DNA of 64,000 nt, from NCBI GenBank assembly GCA_914767715.1, contig OU612072.1, positions 8,866,001 through 8,930,000 on the forward strand. The letters are read 5' to 3'. This document shows, in pieces, positions 59,222 to 64,000 of this stretch (position 1 is its first letter; the number at the start of each line of letters is the position of its first letter). The DNA comes from Membranipora membranacea. Taxonomy: Eukaryota > Bryozoa > Gymnolaemata > Cheilostomatida > Membraniporidae. Under the pieces are notes generated by a model. That model was not told the DNA's origin. It saw only the letters and a program-made list of their open reading frames with translations, and ran no database searches. Position numbers and translations under genes: made by a program.

Positions 59222-59840
59222 ATGATGTACAAGCTTTTTGCTTTGTCGCTGTTTCTTGCTGGTAAGTCTTAGTATGTTTTATTTATGACGATTATGCATT
59301 TCTATTTCTGACCTGCCTGTGCAAGATAATTGTGAATGTTAACCTTAGTTTTTTAGACTTGAACTGTTGAAATCTGGCTTCCGTTGCAATAAAAGAAGTC
59401 ATGACCCTTTTGAACAATTGCAATTAAATCATAATCAATCAAAATGAGTTTACCTCCACTAGTTTGATAGTATTACTGGCTTTACTTTTAAATCAATCTG
59501 ACCTTTTCTAAAAAGTTAAATTTCCGTACACTAGCTCTGGATTGCCTCAGTAATGATGAATATCAATGAGATTTCAGCTTATAATCCCTTCTGTAATTGT
59601 GACATTAATGAGACTTTTGTAGGATCACTAGCAGTCTAAACCGAAATTCACTGCTTTAAATAGTGCACCGAATTAACATTCAAAAGCGACCTGTTGTTTT
59701 TTTTAGTAAAGGTCCCTGCATCCACTTTGAAACCAACTGTTTGCCACCAACAACACAATGCAAAGCTGCTCAACGGTAAAGTTTACATGACATGTTTTTG
59801 AAAGCCACTGCTGCGGTAAGCTCAGCCTTCTACGCTAAAT
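59222..59840 (+). pseudogene. Small cysteine-rich GPI-type protein, right copy (3' deletion)
   Basis: Exon 1 (59222-59261) is intact and encodes a signal peptide (MMYKLFALSLFLAG). Exon 2 (59707-59775) is also open. The acceptor of exon 3 is mutated (CTGCTGCAG to CTGCTGCGG). After AGCTCAGCC the sequence jumps to the last bases of exon 4 (TTCTACGCTAAATCATC), so about 525 bp with exon 3, intron 3 and nearly all of exon 4 are deleted. Left and right copies are thus broken at opposite ends. Confidence 0.65.
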
Positions 59841-62800
59841 CATCATGTTAGCTCGCCTAGGATAAGAGGCTGTTGTTGCCCTTACATTTGCAGAACAATT
59901 GAACTTACTTAGTTTTAAAAGGAGGGCAGCTATACTTTTTGCTACAGCCGTAACTTTCTGAATTCTACAAATATTACTTGAGTTATGAATTTTGATTAAT
60001 TCAAAACATTGGAACAGTTGAGAAATATAAAAAATTATAGTCGAACCAAAACTTAGTATGGATCAAGCTGTTGTCATATTCGCCATCATGATGTCGAGAT
60101 AGGAAGTCACTTGTTTAACTAGCTATTTCATGCTCAACGACTAGCAACTTCTGTATAATTGCTGTTAAGCGTTAGATGATAATTCACAGAGTCTGTGCCA
60201 GATCCCAAACAATCATAGACAATTATTACAGCCTTTCAGAGCTAAGGTGCGCAAGTAAAATGACACCAATACTACTGTATTAGTGGGTGGAAGCAGAAAT
60301 GTTATATTCATTGTTTGACTGCTGGGACCCAGCAGAAATGGACAAAAATAGTCAAAACAAGATTCCATCGATGTACCCATGGTATACCAGCAGTTGTTGA
60401 CAAAGGTTTTTCAAGAAGATGAAGCTGTTAATTAGTATCAAATTCATGTTGTGGGCTATAATGGCCAACAACAGCAAAATCAGGTGACTATAACACTGAT
60501 GTCTTAGGAAAAATGAAATTGATTCGACAATGGACAGCAATATAAATTGATATCTTTACCAGGCACAAAAACTCCCACCTAACTTAATCATATCCTGTTG
60601 GTGTGTGATACCTGTTGGAAATATCTTCACTTGCGCACTTGGGATCTGACTAAAGTGAATATTTGAAGTCAATACAATTTGGGCGACAAAAACAAAACAA
60701 TATAGTTTTGGGCATGAGGTGGGAAGCAAGGAGGTTGTAAGAATGTCTTACAGGCTCATGTACCATCAGGTTTGAACAGTAATCGGTTAGAGAAAAATGA
60801 CATGAATAACTAAGCACCCACTGTACACAAGCAGTTTAGGCAAAAGCAGGTATAGAAACGAAAACTAATTTTGTATTATAAACCGAATGTGACATGATGA
60901 AAATGGTATGACATGATCTAAATGATAGAATTTAAACTGGCATTTCACCTTCCAGCACTTCAGATTGATAGGAAGCTAAAAGCCTACGACACAACTGAAG
61001 TAAAAATCAGCCACTAGTTTTGGACAAGAAGTATATGAGGTAAGAAAGTTGTACCATAATACCTCACATATAAGGCACCGGCCTTATAAGTGAAGCACCT
61101 CCCTCTGAAAAAATAAAAATGCCCCGGTTATAAGGCACCCCACAGCTATAAGGCACCCGTTTGAAAGAAGAACTGACCTGGATGGGATTAACTCACGACA
61201 TCGTGTTTACAAGGCACTGAGCTATTCAGGCTCCTGTACCTATTCAGCCAATCCAGCCTACTCAGCCTCTATTCATCCCGCTTGTAAGGCTCAGTTTTGG
61301 TCCAAGTCAAATATAAAAATGCTTCAAATGATAGCCGCGGCTATATGCTCCACTCTTATAGGCACCTTCACCTGAGCACCCCATACACAAGTGCCTGTCA
61401 ATTGAGGTCTGTAAAGAAGTACTAGATAGGTATCATCAAGATATTATGATATTCTGCTCCTATTTTTGCAATACCAAATGCCCAAGACATACAAACTTTA
61501 CTTCTAATTTGGGAGCAGCATTTCTTTCAGCCTAGCCAACAATGTTCTTATCTGGACCAATAATCCATGAGATCTTCTTTGTATAATGATCTTCCTATGC
61601 CTCTTCAAGAAAGAGTAGCCTGCTGCAGCGGGTAATAGAGTTGCTACCCTACATAAGCCGCCTAAGGAAAAGGTGGCCTGTTAAAGGGGTGGTCAAAATA
61701 AGACCTAGTGTATAAAAAAAAGACATGGCTTCTTTACTTCCAAACTAAATCATTGCTTGTTATTATACAGCCAGAAAGAAAAATTTGTTTCTAGTAAATG
61801 TATTACAAATGTAGAGTTCTTTATGAAAAAAAGATAGATAAGTTGTTTGCTCATATTTTAAGGGAAGACGATTTAAATGTGATTGACCATTTTTGTATAA
61901 ACCTCGGCAATAATAATCAACAAATTTGCAGTTCTTAGAACATTTATGACCAGTTGAAGGGTCAAATTAGCAATGTTGGTGTTTTCAACAATCCTTCGAG
62001 AACATTCTGGTACAGTTTTGTCTGATTGCAGAGTATTTTCAGAACCAGGGACACATTGAGAGTTATTACTAATATTATGAACAAGTTTTCAGGTGAGAGT
62101 TTTTAAGTTTCTTCGTTAATCTTCTGCAAACAGCTGACTTTGACCTATTCAGAACACAAGTCTTTCTTCTTTTCGTACTAATTCACTCAATAGTGTCAAT
62201 TTGAATCAATTCTCTACGCTTATACAGAGCACAATAACTATTCTCTGCAGCACGCTGATTTTTGCGCTTTTCTTCACAAGGTAAGCAACTCAAAGAGATT
62301 TGGCATGGTAGTGGCTATACCTTAGGTCCCAATGTCAACAAACTACAACAAGGTACTTAGTAAAAATGAATTATTGTAGCCCCTGTGCTTCAGAGAAGCA
62401 TGTTGGTCTCATCATTTCGCATATGTGCTGTGGAAGACATCCCAAAACTTCAATTTCAACGCAAGAACTTTTGGGCGTTAAATACAGATATTAAGGACTT
62501 CTCTCAGTAATAGTCCTTCGTTTTTCCTATCATAGTTTGATATCAGTTGTGCATGCATAACTTTAAGATGCCGTTAGATGGAAATTACTTTGAATGCTCT
62601 GTTCAATTTCATATCAAATTCAAATTCAAAAAATTGAGGAAGCGGCTTGTCAAATTTGTAACAGTTAGTTTCACTCCTGAGAACAGATGAAAGAAACAAG
62701 CTCAAATTTGCTTTATTATAAAATATTATTGGAACATGCCGCAGGTCACCGATGGATCTGCGGACCATGAATATATTTTAGTTACATCCTCATAGAGCGT

Positions 62801-63485
62801 AAACTCTTGAGTGTTGCTTGGAAGAGTTGATTATTATTGAAATAATAGATGGTATGAATGCCATAAAAGTATTATGTTTATTTTTGCCGCATGGTCTATC
62901 GAAATATAAAAAAATGAGGAAAAATAACATGTTTCAATTACTGCAGAAAGGATATACATTAACGGTAACGGTAACAATACACATCCACAATACTAAATCA
63001 TGGTATGGAGATAGACTAATGTTTTGTGATATGAACACCGCACACGGGCTTTTCATAGTAAAATAGTATAGATTCGTCTCAGTGCAACAATTGACTATGG
63101 GCCTATAATATAGTTGTTGAATAAAACTGAGATGCATTGCTAATAATGAGCCGCCAGAAGCATCATATTGGTTAGGGCACAGCTAGTAATGGTTTAATTT
63201 CATAATAATTGAAAACAATATGGAGAAATATGGATACATATAAAAAGAAATTTAATTTTTTTGGGCGAGGGTGTTTATTACGTTCTTTTAAAATTGAGGG
63301 TCAACTACTAGCAAGTCCATTCTAGCCCTAGGAGAGCTTCAAAATATGATAAATTGAAAGATTCTCCAGCTTTTTTAGATAATGCTGCCTGAGTACAAGG
63401 TATAGCAACTAATTTTTAAAATTTTTTAATCGAGACATATAGATATCAGTGCATCAGGACACACTCAGAGCGATTAAATGAAATT
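59841..63485. other. Right B arm DNA, no recognised gene
   Basis: Inverted match of 15400-19140. About 61060-61400 has AAGGCACC/TATAAGGC short repeats that I did not find on the left. Short frames at 60352-60540 (-), 62574-62768 (-) and 62818-63066 (+) lack motifs. Confidence 0.45.
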
Positions 63486-63674
63486 TTAGGCAAACTTGAA
63501 ATGTAGTTCAAATCCTTTTCCAGTCTTAGTGTCATCTGTCTTGAAGGTCATTGTTACCGCAAAGAAGTTTATGATATCGTAAGTCAAAGTTTGATTGGTG
63601 GGCTTGGTACCACATAGTCTTGGGAACTGATTCACCTGCAGATAATCGTAACCGCAACCAATACTGCTTTCCAG
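63486..63674 (-). pseudogene. Last exon of the CUB receptor, right-arm remnant
   Basis: The 189-bp exon matches 15211-15399 (second half of the CUB domain, GCGYDYL to the TAA) with its splice acceptor. The rest of the gene is missing because the arm is deleted from about 63831. It cannot make the receptor by itself. Confidence 0.85.
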
Positions 63675-64000
63675 CTGTCAAAATACATCCAATTCTTTAT
63701 CAGTATCCTTATGGTACATTAATCGTTTGCAGTTTTCAGTTTACAAATATAATATAAGAGAGGAAAAGTATTACATTCAAAAAAAGGAGTTGTTCACCCT
63801 AAAATGGGCGGAAAGAAGAGACGAGCCGAAATTGGACTGAACCTAATCCTGCAGATGAGAGCAGTGACAACTAGTTAAGCCGGTGAAACAAAAGAACTTT
63901 TAATTTAAATACATAATATACGGGTCTGTTACGTAATGACTTTTTGTTTGTCTTTGTTAAGCTGATGAGTATCTTTACAAAGTGGTTCCTACATATTGTA

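Larger units (their letters stand above)
45390..64000 (-). repeat. Arm B (right copy, inverted)
   Basis: Reverse-complement partner of 8275-32580, running to the end of the window, where 64000 pairs with 8275. It lacks the CUB receptor exons 1-5 and the 4.0-kb element, and gains a 3.8-kb insert in the GPCR and a 1.7-kb fold-back element. Confidence 0.9.

Overview
The window is animal nuclear DNA. It is AT-rich, its genes are split by GT-AG introns (down to about 41 bp), and it encodes extracellular domains found in animals (C-type lectin, CUB, antistasin-like, rhodopsin-type GPCR). About half of it is transposon debris. An early-branching invertebrate, possibly a sponge, fits best, but the species cannot be read from the sequence. 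I see no rRNA, tRNA, CRISPR or bacterial-style operon.

Two interleaved inverted duplications dominate the layout. Pair A has arms at about 497-5450 and 33975-39080, each holding one complete C-type lectin gene. Pair B has arms at about 8275-32580 and 45390-64000. The order is A, B, A-inverted, B-inverted, which a single inverted duplication cannot produce. The arms differ by substitutions and by many clean insertions or deletions, so one arm often shows the empty site for an element in the other.

The best coding loci are as follows. (1) Lectin A (592-5098, +, six exons, 317 aa) and lectin B (38984-34485, -, six exons, 308 aa) are secreted proteins in which a C-type lectin fold is interrupted by a Methyltransf_FA (farnesoic acid O-methyltransferase-like) domain. 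Exons 3-5 encode the insert as a phase 1-1 module of exactly 153 codons. (2) A type II membrane protein (10263-15399, +, six exons, 382 aa) has a tyrosine-rich cytoplasmic tail, one membrane segment, a helical stalk and a CUB domain; only its last exon survives in the right arm. (3) A small cysteine-rich, probably GPI-anchored protein is present in both B arms and broken differently in each. (4) Pieces of intronless rhodopsin-family GPCRs occur in both B arms, all disrupted. (5) An antistasin-like pseudogene lies at 42681-43656.

Mobile DNA includes several non-LTR reverse transcriptase remnants, a hAT-type element with 8-bp target duplications inside one of them, a 4.0-kb terminal-inverted-repeat element nested in the left copy of that hAT, a second hAT-type MITE splitting a small ORF, fold-back elements, palindromic MITEs, a 13-bp minisatellite and several microsatellites. 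Joining the exons by eye gave intact frames for both lectins and the CUB gene. All domain names rest on motif recognition, since no database search was possible.
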